A DNA stretch of 64,000 nt from Eunapius fragilis. Lineage: Eukaryota > Porifera > Demospongiae > Spongillida > Spongillidae. How positions within the stretch are numbered: the stretch's first letter is position 1; each line of letters opens with the position of its first letter. The stretch is from assembly GCA_963681505.1 (NCBI GenBank), contig OY811988.1, forward strand, positions 4,323,735 to 4,387,734. Reading direction: 5' to 3'. The notes under the pieces are model-generated. The model was not told the origin of the DNA and ran no database searches. It saw nothing but the letters and a program-made list of their open reading frames with translations. This document shows, piece by piece, positions 1 to 10,135 of the stretch. The position numbers and the translations under genes are program-made.

Positions 1-885
1 AGCTTTTACAAGGGTGCCTATATGCTCTACACATGAGGAGGGGGGGGATGGGGGGGAGGGGGGGGGGGGAATTTGCCATAAGAGTTCAATAGCCGGAGGA
101 ATGCTTTCTGCTGGCTTACAGCATTTCGAATTCAATAAACTCATTATGTCCTCCATTCGTGGAATGCCATTCCATTGAAATGGTACTCCACACTTGACAG
201 AACAACTTCTATGAATCTTTTCAGCACGTTCTGAAGGATGTGAAGATGTAGTACTGATAAGGTGATCCAGTTACATCTGTGCACACATGCACACCAGGCA
301 TCCTCCTTCCCTACACTGTGTGCATTGGAAGATGGCTGGGGGCTGAGGGCACCCGAAATGTGCAAGCAATTATAGCAGTTGGAAGTATTATTGCTTATGC
401 AAGGTCCAACTTAGTGATAACATCTCCCTGCCAATAATTCACCAATGTGTGGTGTGGGGGAGGGTGGAGTAGCTACAACTAAGATTCCAAGTTATCATCA
501 CAGTTCAACCAGTGGAACCACACTGAAGCAGCCCAATCAGATATTTTTACCTTTGTTCAACTCTTCCCTTAAAGCATGCTATATGAACTGAGGTATGAAG
601 AACTGTACATGGTGCTGCTCATGGGGTCCACATGATTTTTACCACTTACCCTCCTCAACCAAGCTCATCCTTGAAAGGATCCAATAGTTGCTGTAAGCAG
701 TTGTCAATACCAGCATGGGGAACAGAAAAAACAGCAAATTTGGGTCAAGTATATACAGCCAATCCCTCACCATCAGATGGACCACTCCCAGAAACCTCAT
801 GAGGGCTCATGTTCAGTGAAATAGTGGTATAATGTACCCCCACAACACACTTGTCCCTTTACTCTCAACTGTTCTCCAGTATACA
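1..885. repeat. Block P0: partial copy of the P segment
   Basis: This stretch matches 28,480-29,400 and 42,138-42,960 over most of its length. After about 885 the match stops and the sequence continues as block Q, which in the second copy starts near 45,560. Blocks S and T are therefore missing here. A poly-G tract at about 41-69 stands where the Gypsy element sits in the 42-kb copy. It contains one recognisable exon of the unassigned minus-strand gene (77-230) and otherwise only remnants of that gene. Confidence 0.85.
77..230 (-). pseudogene. Exon remnant of the unassigned gene, P0 copy
   Basis: On the minus strand the acceptor at 230/231 (pyrimidine-rich tract ending CAG) is the same as in the 28.7-kb copy. 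The reading frame stays open and shares the stretch with KIHRSCSVKCGVPF. The exon is about 20 bp shorter than its 174-bp relative at 28,567-28,740. The donor that reads GTAAGT there reads GCAAAT here. With blocks S and T gone, the upstream exons of this copy are absent, so I treat it as a broken gene remnant. Confidence 0.55.
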
Positions 886-887
886 TA

Positions 888-1000
888 CATCCAGTGGTCC
901 TACACGATTGTCCATTGGCCCTACATGTATGTGTCCATCGGCTCTACATGTATGTGTCCATTAGTCCTACAGGTAAATGTCCATTGGTCCTTACTCATAG
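888..1000. repeat. Degenerate minisatellite with GTCCATTGG core
   Basis: Several imperfect units of about 22-24 bp share the words TGTATGTGTCCATTGG and CTACATG. The matching tract in Q2 is at about 45,570-45,690 with slightly different unit composition. It lies at the P0/Q1 junction, and short repeats of this kind can mediate unequal recombination. Confidence 0.6.
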
Positions 1001-2401
1001 TGTTTTAACCACTCCTCCAACTGATGACCCATTTTTGGCTCCATTGGATTATTCAGTTAAGGGAGGTAGGAGCAAGGGGTGTGGTTTTAGTTTAGGGAGG
1101 TGAACCTCCTTTACCTCCCCCCATTGGGAGCACACACATCTCCTAATCTTTACCTGTGCTCCTACCCTTCAAACCCCCCCCCCCCCCCACCCCCCCACCC
1201 CCCCACCCCCCGACAAGTTTACATCAGAAAAAACTCCTCCTGAGGATAGTGGAGGTGTACATACCCTGGTGGTCTGCCAGCAGCTCTGGTTCCAGGCTCA
1301 ATGGGTGGAGGCCTACCTACACGACCACCTGCTATGGACCAGGTACTGGCTTCGTCATGCCCAACAATGTGGCGTACCTCATGGACTGTGCCAGACACAC
1401 TTCCAATGAGCACCAGATGAACAACTACTCAAATGGAAAGCTTTGTGCGGTCATCATATAATGCTGACTACTGTTTATGCGGACTTTATGTAATAGTTTT
1501 GGTGTGGCATTTGTGTTTGGTTGATGTATGGTGATGTTACAACGTATGGTTGTGTAACATATACGGACAGTTGAAGAAGGGCTGGTACATGCATTAGAGA
1601 GAGAGCAGGTGTCTGTAGTTACCTAGTATTATTTAATTAGGAGTGGTTTACATGGTGTTGTTCTGTGCATATATCGATATGAAGGATTTTCCAATGTTTT
1701 AAATTCTGACTGGCAATTTAATGCTCCAAATACTGCCCCCATTCATTCTCACCTGTAAAAGGGAGTGGCTCGATATGCGAGTAGTCAATGTACTCCAGTT
1801 AACTAACTTTTTAAAGGGTGGATACAAGAGTATAATCGTTTGGCCCCTTCTCCTCATACCCAATCTTTCAGATTAGCTCATGAGGTGATGGATGCTTACA
1901 GAGATATACCACAGTAGTATAAACATTTTCAACTGCTAGTATGGCTCTGGCAAAGATGGAGTCAGTGCAAGGAGACAGTGCAGCTGCAACTTTAGCACTG
2001 GGGTTGGAACACACAGCTTGCAGAGTCTGGATTTGAGAGGGAATTAGTACATTAGCTCAGCAGTGAGTTTGAAAGCTCTTACGTACACAGGACAATGGGT
2101 GTGTACTTAGAGGTCTTTGTGGTCCACTTAAGTACCAGACATGTGTTCATCAATTATGGCTGTTAAGTAAACATTCCCCCCCCCCCACGCATAGGAATGC
2201 ATATACCGTTAGGCCCGACACACACGGAGTGATATCGCCAATGATATCGCTCTTTTCTTTTCCCCCCGTAATTTATTACACTACGAACAAAATGCAGGCA
2301 GGAATTACGAATCGCCAGCGATATTGTCGGCCGTGTGTGCTGGGGCTAACACTTGTATTGTTTCTTCAACTAAATAAGCAACAATGACTACACGTAGTGG
2401 C

Positions 2402-2402
<1 letters not shown>
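1001..2402. other. No confident gene; one exon-like stretch near 1,210-1,410
   Basis: A plus-strand reading frame from about 1,215 to 1,410 encodes protein-like sequence (for example VCQQLWFQAQWVEAYLHDHL), but it has no ATG. It is cut short in the Q2 copy by a three-base difference that creates a stop, so it may be a decayed exon. The rest holds poly-C runs near 1,176-1,211 and a pur/pyr-mixed tract, and I see nothing else in it. Confidence 0.4.

Positions 2403-2474
<72 letters not shown>
2403..2474. repeat. (TG)n microsatellite
   Basis: A dinucleotide run interrupted by one GAG. The Q2 counterpart at 47,104-47,152 is shorter, which shows length change between the copies. Confidence 0.95.
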
Positions 2475-2475
<1 letters not shown>

Positions 2476-2683
2476 TTGTGTATATGTGTGTGCCTGTGTG
2501 TTAGTTATTCTTTTTTAAAATAACAGATACCTCCAGAATGATAAATGGCAGTGGCACGAGTTACAACGTATGAACGTAATAGTCTAGATCACTAAAATCG
2601 ATGTTAGCCTTAGTTTGGCAGGATTTTATGTAACAGCGATGGCCTTACCTAACTTCCCTGCCATGCAGACTTACAATTAATTA

Positions 2684-4156
2684 ACTTGGTATCTGGATGA
2701 TGGCATATTAGCAGGCAAGAAGTCTTCAATTTGTAGATCTTTGACCCTTATACAGGAGTTAGGACCCCCTCTTGGCCTACATATCAATATCTCTAAATGT
2801 GAGCTGTACTGCCCAAGTGATGCCTCCCCTTTCCCACCAGAGCTCAAAGTTTTCCAATTGCCTCATTTTGAGATATTAGGATGCCCAATTGGTGACTACA
2901 TATACTGTGCAAATTTTATTGCCTCAAAACGGCTTGAAGCTCGCAAGCTTTTGCACTGCTTGATAGAGGTTTCTGTCATAGACCCTCAAGTAGCTTTAAC
3001 ATTACTTCGTCTATGTGGTAGTTTTTGCAAGTTAAGCTACTTGGCTCGCTCAATTCCAACCAACTTGGTATCAGATGCTTTCAAGCTCTTCGATGATGAC
3101 ATCCACCACTGTTTCATGGACTGCATAGGTTTTGAAATGTCAGATGAGGCATGGTGTCAGGCCCAACTTGGCCTTAACAGTGGTGGTCTTGGGTTGCGCT
3201 CACTGTCCCTACACTCCAGCTCAGCTTTTATTGCTTCCTTCTGCTCCTCTGGGGTGTATGATACAGATGACATACACCTTACAAATGCCTTGGACCACTT
3301 CAATTCTACTGTTGCTCCAATTGAGAAACTATCTGTCAATTCTGTGGTTTCCTCACCTGTCAGTCAGAAGCTTCTGTCTTCAAAAGTAAACGACTATTGC
3401 TTTCAAGTCCTCTTTGATGAATCCTCCCCTGCTAACAAGGCTCGGTTGCTATCAGTTTCAGCCCCCCACGCGACATCCTGGTTATCAGTTATTCCCTCCA
3501 CATCCCTAGCTCTCCATCTTGACCCAATTGAATTCAGGGTAGCTGTCAAGTGGTGGCTAGGCCAAGATACCTCCCAGGGCTCTCAGTGTGCTTTCTGCCC
3601 TGCCCACAGTCTGGACCCTCTTGGACACCATGCATTAACATGCAAATGTGGGGGTGATGTTATTACACGCCATAATGCTCTCAGGGACACTTTAGCGCAC
3701 TTTCTTCACCGTGCACATGCTTCAATCGAAGTTGAAGCTGGTGCTGGGCTCTTTCCTGACCATTCACAGTCACGGCCTGCTGATATTCTCGTGAAGCATT
3801 GGAACCATGGAAGGCCCGTTGCCCTGGACATCTCCGTTGTCTCACCGCTAAATCCTTCAACTTTAGCTGAAGCGGGAGCAACGGTTGGTGCAGTCCTTGA
3901 CGCAACGGAGAGGAGGAAACACCAGGCCAATGATGTAAAGTGTTTAGCTTTAGGGTGGGTCTCAACCCCTCTAGTAGTTGACTCCTATGGGGCTTGGGGT
4001 AACGAAGCTTCAATATTTCTGGCTCAGATAATTGCTAGGCTTGCGATCCACAAGTCTCTGCCAAAGGCACAGATATCTTTTGAGCTTTTCGCAAGCTTGA
4101 GCATTTGCCTAACAAGAGCGAATGCCAGAGCCATCCTCCGTAGAATCCCATCTTAA
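2684..4156 (+). pseudogene. C-terminal part of a non-LTR-like reverse transcriptase
   Basis: The frame is open for 490 codons and starts with no methionine, so the protein is truncated at its N-terminus. Its first residues include WYLDDG, the catalytic YxDD motif of a reverse transcriptase palm. The family's RT-downstream block with GLNSGGLGLRS lies about 155 residues on. A C-terminal zinc-finger-like stretch (CAFCPAH ... GHHALTCKCGGD) precedes RPADI and ALDISVVSP, which resemble the acidic core of restriction-like endonucleases of site-specific LINEs; that last point is inference. The fingers and half of the palm are missing, so it cannot act alone. Related decayed fragments occur elsewhere in the window (5,775; 20,900; 21,003; 30,705). 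Confidence 0.8.
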
Positions 4157-4243
4157 CTGTAGTGTGTTTATATATAGCAAGTGTTGTGTGTATGAGCTAT
4201 CATCTAATTGTAAGTACATATTTGCATATAATTATTAAAAGTA
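2684..4243 (+). mobile_element. 5'-truncated reverse-transcriptase element present only in Q1
   Basis: At the matching point in Q2 (about 47,358) the flanking sequence runs straight through: AATTAATTA is followed directly by TAAGGCG. In Q1 about 1,560 bp of extra DNA separates the same flanks. The insert begins inside a reverse transcriptase palm domain and ends about 87 bp after the stop codon without a poly-A tail. Only two or three bases (TA or TTA) could be a target-site duplication. It is therefore either an insertion after duplication or a clean loss from Q2; the former is simpler. Confidence 0.8.
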
Positions 4244-4980
4244 TAAGGCGAAAATAATAATAATATTTAAAAATAAAGTTATGTGTCTGTGTGCATTTGT
4301 GTGTTTGTTGTCAACTTGTAATCAGATCTAGAGATAATATATTATCTATGTTGCAATGCTTATGCTTTATTTTAAAAAAAATTAATTATTAACAATACGT
4401 TTAAAAAAATTAATTAGTTGTTTTAATAACGCGATAAATCTCTAAAACAGTGTACATGTAATGGTGAAATCAGATTTTTTAAAATCACAATTGTAAGCCG
4501 AGATAATTAGCTTAATGACACCATATTCGGGTACGTTTTGGCCATTGCTCTGATTATACATATTTAACCCGCTTGAAACAGCAGTGACTTCGATGTTGAA
4601 GATCGCGATCAGTAATTCACATTTTGTAGTCATTTAGCATTGGCTCATGCAGTATGTGCACTAAGTGTTACAACCTTTCCAATATGCCGCTGCCTCCGTC
4701 GTTTAGGCCATATTTTCTATAGGTAATACAAATTGGTAATTTTTTTTTTTCAATATGGATTACGCAAATAAATTCCTTCGAAGATTAATGATGGAAACAT
4801 GAAATGCACAATGCATATGCGAGGTGATTCCCGCTCTAATTATAACCAACAGTATCCTTTACCAGTGAGCTACATTAGTTTTCTGGTGCAGGAAGCTAAT
4901 AATACTACACTGTTTGGGATAAAGTTGCATGAGGAATGTACGTTAATATTATTGATCGATGACGACATACCCACGTTAGC
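4244..4980. other. AT-rich intergenic DNA upstream of secreted-protein gene a
   Basis: The first half is very AT-rich with many AATTAATTA-type words and no convincing ORF. The last 150 bp contain a block shared with the upstream region of paralog d. It includes CAGGAAGCTAATAA, GTTAATATTATTGATCGA and CCCACGTTAG in that order before the TATA box, which suggests a conserved upstream control region. Confidence 0.6.
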
Positions 4981-4986
4981 CCGGGG

Positions 4987-4993
4987 TATATAA
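4987..4993 (+). promoter_or_regulatory. TATA box of gene a
   Basis: TATATAA preceded by GGGG, 71 bp before the ATG. The same GGGTATATA word stands 46-69 bp before the ATG in the other paralogs, so this is the likely core promoter. Confidence 0.75.
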
Positions 4994-5063
4994 TTACAAT
5001 CGAAGACGATTTTTTCACAATTCATCAGATCATTCGATTGTAACCTGAAATTTTTTTACAATA

Positions 5064-5465
5064 ATGTCTCCTCTTCTTTATGTAACTACTTCGGTTCTCA
5101 TCCTGGTGGGAGGTGCCTTGGGTCACCCTCTTCACAAACGTGACGTTGACTGCAGCAACGTTAAAACTCCGACGACAGTGAAGCTGATATGCCAGTCTCT
5201 TTGGTACTTAGAGGGAACTATTGCCCATTGTCCTAATGGAACTGTGTGCAACCAAGCTGTTCTGACTGGAATCAAATCATCTATTCAAAGCAATTTATGT
5301 TTATGGGTAAGATTACTTGTAATAATTCTTAATGACCGTCATTCATGTAACTTTTGATCCGTACAGGTAGCTCAACAATGTCCAACATTAATTCCATCGA
5401 CCAGCAGTTGTAGCAACATGCCATTGGAAGACATATGCGGATCAATTAATGTGCAGCTGTTATGA
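5064..5465 (+). CDS. Small secreted eight-cysteine protein, paralog a (Q1)
   Basis: Two exons: 5,064-5,306 and 5,367-5,465, with a 60-bp phase-0 intron that starts GTAAG and ends GTACAG. The spliced product is 113 residues. Residues 1-20 form a hydrophobic signal peptide ending GGALG. KR at 25-26 is a possible dibasic cleavage site found only in this paralog and its Q2 twin. The mature part has eight cysteines at 30, 43, 56, 62, 79, 86, 96 and 105, with CPNGT at 56-60. An even count of eight in a secreted protein suggests four disulfides. I do not recognise the family; a signalling, defence or venom-like role would be guesswork. An AATAAA signal lies near 5,633. The ATG is the first after the TATA box. 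Confidence 0.88.
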
Positions 5466-5774
5466 AACTTATATGTCGCAATACTGATGTAATGTCCAAT
5501 ACAAATATTTCACATTTAATATTGAAGTTAAGAATGATTTCCAACCTCAGTACAGACAAAGCAGATAACGCACATTTAAGCTATAAATTCTCTCCGAGTA
5601 GAATATATACTTTTCTGTCGTTTGAGTTACGAATAAAATAAGCTCCTATATGAAAATAGGAAAGTGATTGAGCCAATGGTTAGATAAAGTGATGTTAGGG
5701 GGTGAGAGTGATGTAAGTGAATTTTTGTTGATTGGTGTTGAGATGCGTACGCATAGCTACCATGTGCTTAGCTG
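5466..5774. other. 3' flank of gene a
   Basis: No ORF of note. It contains a poly-A signal (ACGAATAAAATAA, about 5,630), and from 5,743 two copies of ATGCGTACGCAT spaced about 45 bp apart, just before the reverse-transcriptase tail fragment. Confidence 0.5.
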
Positions 5775-6050
5775 TTGAGTGGTGTTAGAAATGCGTACGC
5801 ATATTTGGCCACGTACGCGTGTAGTTTCGGATCTAGGCATCTGTCTGAGCTGGCCTCACTGCTCTCTGCTAGCTGGAACCAAGCCTATAGCCTAACCATC
5901 ATGTGGTTGAGATGCCGCCTTGCCTATTCATTACAGCGAAGTTCAGTTATGTGCATTCGAGGGGCACGCTCTCACCTTGGCCATTATATGTCTGCTACAC
6001 AACCTCCTCATGACCTGGTGTCAAGGGAAGCACTTCTACTTGCACAATAG
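5775..6050 (+). pseudogene. C-terminal tail fragment of a reverse-transcriptase polyprotein
   Basis: The open frame has no ATG and reads LASLLSASWNQAYSLT, MWLRCRLAYSL and CIRGARS near its end. This resembles the extreme C-terminus of the RT family seen at 2,684-4,156 (there LAQIIARLAIHKS and ANARAIL). Only the last 90 or so codons remain. Its Q2 copy at 48,879-49,145 has a short deletion near its start but keeps the frame. Family assignment rests on recall of similar tails in invertebrate genomes. Confidence 0.5.
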
Positions 6051-6749
6051 ATTCTCATATTTTGTTTCCTATCGTTTTTATTTATTTATGTGAATTGTTT
6101 GTTTAATGTAAAAAATGTAACTCCTTCTTGGCGTCTGTACGAGTGTGCAATGCCGCTGTACTCCCCCCCCCCCCCCCCCCCCCTCCCCTCCCGCCGCCCT
6201 TCTTTCTATTCATTAGGGCAGATGTGTCATGATCTGTCACGTTGAGGTACTCAAGGCTGCCCGGGACTCTGAACGCATCAATCAAGTTTCAAAACGATGT
6301 GTTAAGTGTTGGGCTGAGCTGTGCTAGTTAGCGGTTTTCCGCAAAAAAAGTGGATTTCCCCTAATAGAGGGTTTGCCACTCATCTTATTCCTGTCTGTAT
6401 GCAGTGCTTTATGGATGAATGCGAGTAGTTGTATTGTGTGTGACTAGTGTCTAGTGTGTTGAGTTGATGACAGTGGTGTGGACAACAGATGACGCAACCA
6501 AACATGTGAAGTGTCATTGGGGAAGGTAGCGTGCATGATATAGGAGATACTGGAATGTTCTCATGCCCCCCCCCCCCCCCCCCCCACCCCCACGGCCTTT
6601 GAAATAACATACACAACCGATAATACCACACAAGGCGCATGCGCCGTATACTGGTAAGGACTCACGGAAAAAAAAAACGTGCGTGGCATGGATTGATTGA
6701 ACACCCACATCTGTATTATATATCTTTAAAACACTACCTATAGTTTTAG
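6051..6749. other. Gene-free stretch with two poly-C tracts
   Basis: Poly-C tracts at about 6,163-6,182 and 6,567-6,585 differ strongly in length from Q2. The frames around them give only proline or glycine runs. I see no gene. Confidence 0.6.
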
Positions 6750-6893
6750 AAGTAAATAAAAACATTCTCAAACGAGAGAGTTGTTGGGATATAGGATTGA
6801 CTAATGGTGGTGTAAAAAAACACGGTAACAAGAGTGACAGAAATTTTACTGCAAAATTGAAATAGGCCTGCATTTAGCCCATTATTCAGGCAG
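6750..6893. mobile_element. Single arm of the palindromic MITE family
   Basis: This matches one arm of the palindrome at 18,761-19,064, sharing AGTAAATAAAAACATTCTC, TATAGGATTGAC, GTGTAAAAA and AAATTGAAATAGGCCT in the same order, with more divergence. Only one arm is present, so it is a solo or deleted copy. The Q2 counterpart is near 49,830-49,950. Confidence 0.7.
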
Positions 6894-7575
6894 GCTTTAT
6901 TTGATGGGATGTTTGAAGTATTTAATTTACGCATGCGCAAGGAAGTGCTTTTTTTTGTGAGCACTGATTTATGCCAGTTGATCATATGAAGCAATTGGTG
7001 ATACTACTACCACTACTCAGTCACGTCCCCAGACCACATGATGTAGACGATTATCGCTGTAAAACTACACCACCGTTTACAAAGATATTATATCATGTGC
7101 ATCTGAGGACGTGAATAATATTAAATGGATCTCGTTGTAATTATACAAGCTTAGATGTTATAATTATGCTCCATAGAGCTATCAGAAATAATATATAGTG
7201 GAATCATTTCAATGTAACGGCACGTCTATCTGGTACCAGTATTATTGATGACAATATTGTTTAGTTCTCACTGATGCAAGACTTGATGCATTGCAGATCG
7301 AACATGCTTAGATTGAAAAGGCAGTTGCCAACTTTATCCCAACTAACCCCACCAGTTTCAAAGTAACAGCTGGTAATGAGGAAGGCAACTATATAATCAT
7401 TGCTTGGCTATGGGGTTGGATTGTCCCTTTGTCCCCTAGCAAGTTATATAACAGGCACCCACCACATGCCCGTACCTAAGACAACTCAGCCCGGAAGAAT
7501 GCGACGACGGAGACGTTTCCAGATTGCATTCTTTCTTCAATTACAATAGGTTAATATTCGCGGCAAAATAAGTCA

Positions 7576-7812
7576 TTGAAATATTACCAATTAACTGCTG
7601 TACGTCGCGTCACCATTGCTCACCAACTTTCAATATTGTCAGTACATGCTGTCTTAAATGATTTACTGTCCGTTTTAAGTAAAGAACTCCCACTGTCAGA
7701 TGTGGGGGATGAAAAAAACGCATACCCTTATAGCTCCATCATGAATTTGGGTATGCTAGGTGCACATTGTTCAGCTCAGGAAGCATTTGAACATTATGCG
7801 CAATTTGAATAA
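7576..7812 (+). CDS. Possible small exon or ORF convergent with gene b
   Basis: A frame of 78 codons begins KYYQLTAVRRV and ends EHYAQFE. It has no ATG at its start (the first codon is TTG), so it would have to be a downstream exon. The stop codon TAA lies inside AATAAA, and the 3' end is only 30 bp from the end of gene b on the other strand. The Q2 copy (50,650-50,886) is the same length with a few changes. The b/c paralog pair at 9,208 and 52,292 shares the first 45 residues and then goes out of frame. Coding status is uncertain and I do not recognise it. Confidence 0.3.
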   Translation: MKYYQLTAVRRVTIAHQLSILSVHAVLNDLLSVLSKELPLSDVGDEKNAYPYSSIMNLGMLGAHCSAQEAFEHYAQFE

Positions 7813-7842
7813 ATAGAATATAAACACGCGAAATATGAAGTT

Positions 7843-8244
7843 TCATAACAGTCGGACATAAATGGATCCGCATATGTCTTCCAATGCCATGTTGCTACAA
7901 CTGCTGGTCGATGGAATTAATGTTGGACATTGTTGAGCTACCTGTACAGATCAGAAGTTACATGAATGACGGTCATTTAGAATTATTTCAAGCAATCTTA
8001 CCCATAAACATAAATTGCTTTGAATAGATGATTTGATTCCAGTCAGAGCAGTTTGGTTACACGCAGTTCCATTAGGACAGTGGGCAATAGTTCCCTCCAA
8101 GTACCACAGAGACTGGCATATCAGCTTCACTGTCGTCGAAGTTTTAGTATTGCTGCAATCAGTGTCGCGATTGTGAAGTAGGTGACCCAAGGCACCGCCC
8201 ACCAGGATGAGAACCCAAATAGTTGCATGGGGAAGTTGAGACAT
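7843..8244 (-). CDS. Small secreted eight-cysteine protein, paralog b (Q1)
   Basis: Exon 1 is 8,002-8,244 and exon 2 is 7,843-7,941, with a 60-bp phase-0 GT-AG intron between. The 113-residue product has a signal peptide ending GGALG and all eight cysteines at the family positions. It differs from paralog a mainly in the signal peptide (SQLPHATIW), in NRD instead of KRD after it, and in the C-terminus (SIYVRLL). The gene faces the plus-strand KYYQLT frame tail to tail. Function unknown; the family call is firm because length, intron and cysteines are all conserved. Confidence 0.87.
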
Positions 8245-8291
8245 TGCTGACTGTGATCTTGCTGTTGAGAATAGTGAAGAAAACGTCTGCG

Positions 8292-8299
8292 AATATATA
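8292..8299 (-). promoter_or_regulatory. TATA box of gene b
   Basis: On the minus strand GGGTATATATTCG lies about 48 bp before the ATG, matching the core promoter of the other paralogs. Confidence 0.7.
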
Positions 8300-9207
8300 C
8301 CCGGCAGTGGGGAAGATTCGCGATGAATAATCTTATAAATGACGTCTCTGGTGCAGGAAGTTATGTGCCAACGGAATGTATTCGCAGAATCATATTGTTA
8401 TGGAGATAGCCTAGTGGTAACGGAAGTGTTCTGTAGTACCATACAGTAGGAATATTGTACAAAACTACAATCAGGCACGTATAACGCGTGTACTCTACTC
8501 ATGATCACACGTTTCCATGGCTATGGCTTTCTTTGATGGGATATTTGAAGTATTTAATTTATACTTACGCATTCGCAAAGAAGTGCTTTTTTCGAGAGCA
8601 CTGATTTATGCCAGTTGATCATATGAAGCAATTGGTGATACTACTACAACTACATTATCGCTGTAAACAGCACCACCATTTACAAAGATATTATATCATG
8701 TGCATCTGAGGACGTGAATAATATTAAATGGATCTCGTTGTAATTATCCATGCTGAGCTGTTATAATTATAATCCATAGAACGATCAATATTTGTCTTGA
8801 AATAATATAGGGGAATCATTTCAATGTAACGGCACGTCTATATGGTACCAGTATTATTAATGAAATTATTGTAATGAAATTATTGTTTAATTCTCACTGA
8901 TACAAGACTTGATGCATTGCAGATCAAACATGTTTAGATTGAAATGGCAATTTCCCAACTTTATCCCAACCAACCCCACCTTTTTAAAAGTAACAGCTGG
9001 TAATGAGGAAGGCAACTATATAATCATTGCTTGGCTATGGGGTTGAATTGTCTCTTTGTCTCTTAGCAAGTCATATAACAGTCTCCCACCACATGCCCGC
9101 ACCTGTCGCAACTCAGCCCGGAAGAATGCGACGACGGAGAAGTTTCCAGATGGCATTCTGATAATTCTTCAATTAAAATAAGTTAATATTCGCGAATCTC
9201 GCGAATC
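8300..9207. other. Spacer between tandem units 1 and 2
   Basis: It holds the block CTGGTGCAGGAAGTTATGTG (8,350-8,369), present near every member of the family, and the start of repeat unit 2. There is no confident ORF. Frames around 8,920-9,140 match the exon-like WGWIVPLSP piece of unit 1 but carry stops. Confidence 0.5.
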
Positions 9208-9438
9208 GTGGTGCAAAATACCACATTGAAATATTACCAATTAACTGCTGTACGTCGCGTCATGTTTGCTCACCAACTTTCATTTTTGTCGGTACATGCA
9301 GCATTAAATGATTTACTGTTCGTTTTAAGTAAAGAACTCCCACTGTCAGATGTGGGGATGAAAAAATATATGCACCCTTATAGTTATAGCTCCATCATGA
9401 ATTTGGGTGTGCTAGGTGCACATTGTCCAGCTTATTGA
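9208..9438 (+). pseudogene. Shifted copy of the KYYQLT frame, convergent with gene c
   Basis: It shares KYYQLTAVRRV and SKELPLSDVG with the frame at 7,576, then changes reading frame after a short indel and ends early. It has no ATG. The Q2 copy at 52,292-52,483 breaks at a different place. This argues against a strongly conserved protein. Confidence 0.35.
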
Positions 9439-9490
9439 ACATTATGCGTAATTTGAATAAATGGAATATAAACACTCGAAACATGACGTT

Positions 9491-9892
9491 TCATAACAGT
9501 TGGACATAAATGGATCCGCATGTGTCTTCCAATGCCATGTTGCTACAACTGCTGGTCGATGGAATTAATGTTGGACATTGTTGAGCTACCTGTACGGATC
9601 AGAGGTTACATGAATGACTGTCATTTAGAATTATTTCAAGCAATCTTACCCATAAACATAAATTGCTTTGAATAGATGACTTGATTCCAGTCAGAGCAGT
9701 TTGGTTGCACGCAGTTCCATTTGGACAATGGGCAATAGTTCCCTCCAAGTACCACAGAGACTGGCATATCAGCTTCACAGTTGTCGAAGTTTTAGTATTC
9801 CTGCAATCAACGTCACGATTGTGAAGAGGTTGACCCAATGCACCTCCCACCAGGATGAGAACCAAAGTAGTTGCATGGAGAAGTGGAGACAT
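9491..9892 (-). CDS. Small secreted eight-cysteine protein, paralog c (Q1)
   Basis: Exon 1 is 9,650-9,892 and exon 2 is 9,491-9,589, split by a 60-bp phase-0 intron. The 113-residue product has signal peptide MSPLLHATTLVLILVGGALG, then QPLHNRD and eight family cysteines. Local changes include CRN for CSN at the first cysteine and EDTCGS near the end. It sits in the second unit of the 1.6-kb tandem repeat and is most similar to paralog b in its flanks. Function unknown. Confidence 0.87.
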
Positions 9893-9950
9893 TGCTGGCT
9901 ATGATCTTAATGTCAGATTGCTATTGAGAATAGTGAAGAAAACTCCTGCG

Positions 9951-9958
9951 AATATATA
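9951..9958 (-). promoter_or_regulatory. TATA box of gene c
   Basis: Minus-strand GGGTATATATTCGC, about 60 bp before the ATG, as in gene b. Confidence 0.7.
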
Positions 9959-10135
9959 CCCGGCAGTGTGGGAAGATTCGCGATGAATAATCTTAGTGGA
10001 ATTCATGTCTCTGGTGCAGGAAGTTATGTGCCAACGGAATGTATTCGCAGAATTTATTTTATTATGTAGCTGCATAGTGGTAACGGAACCGTTCTGTGGT
10101 ACCATACAGTACACGTTTCCATGGCTATAGCTTTC

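Noticed and set aside
1156..1461. Proline-rich 101-codon frame
   Set aside because: The start is GTG inside a poly-C-flanked region, the proline run is a homopolymer translation, and the copy in Q2 does not keep it.
2403..2474. CRISPR-like or satellite array
   Set aside because: It is a plain TG microsatellite without spacers.
6380..6873. Glycine-rich minus-strand frames around the poly-C tracts
   Set aside because: They depend on homopolymer length and differ in the Q2 copy.
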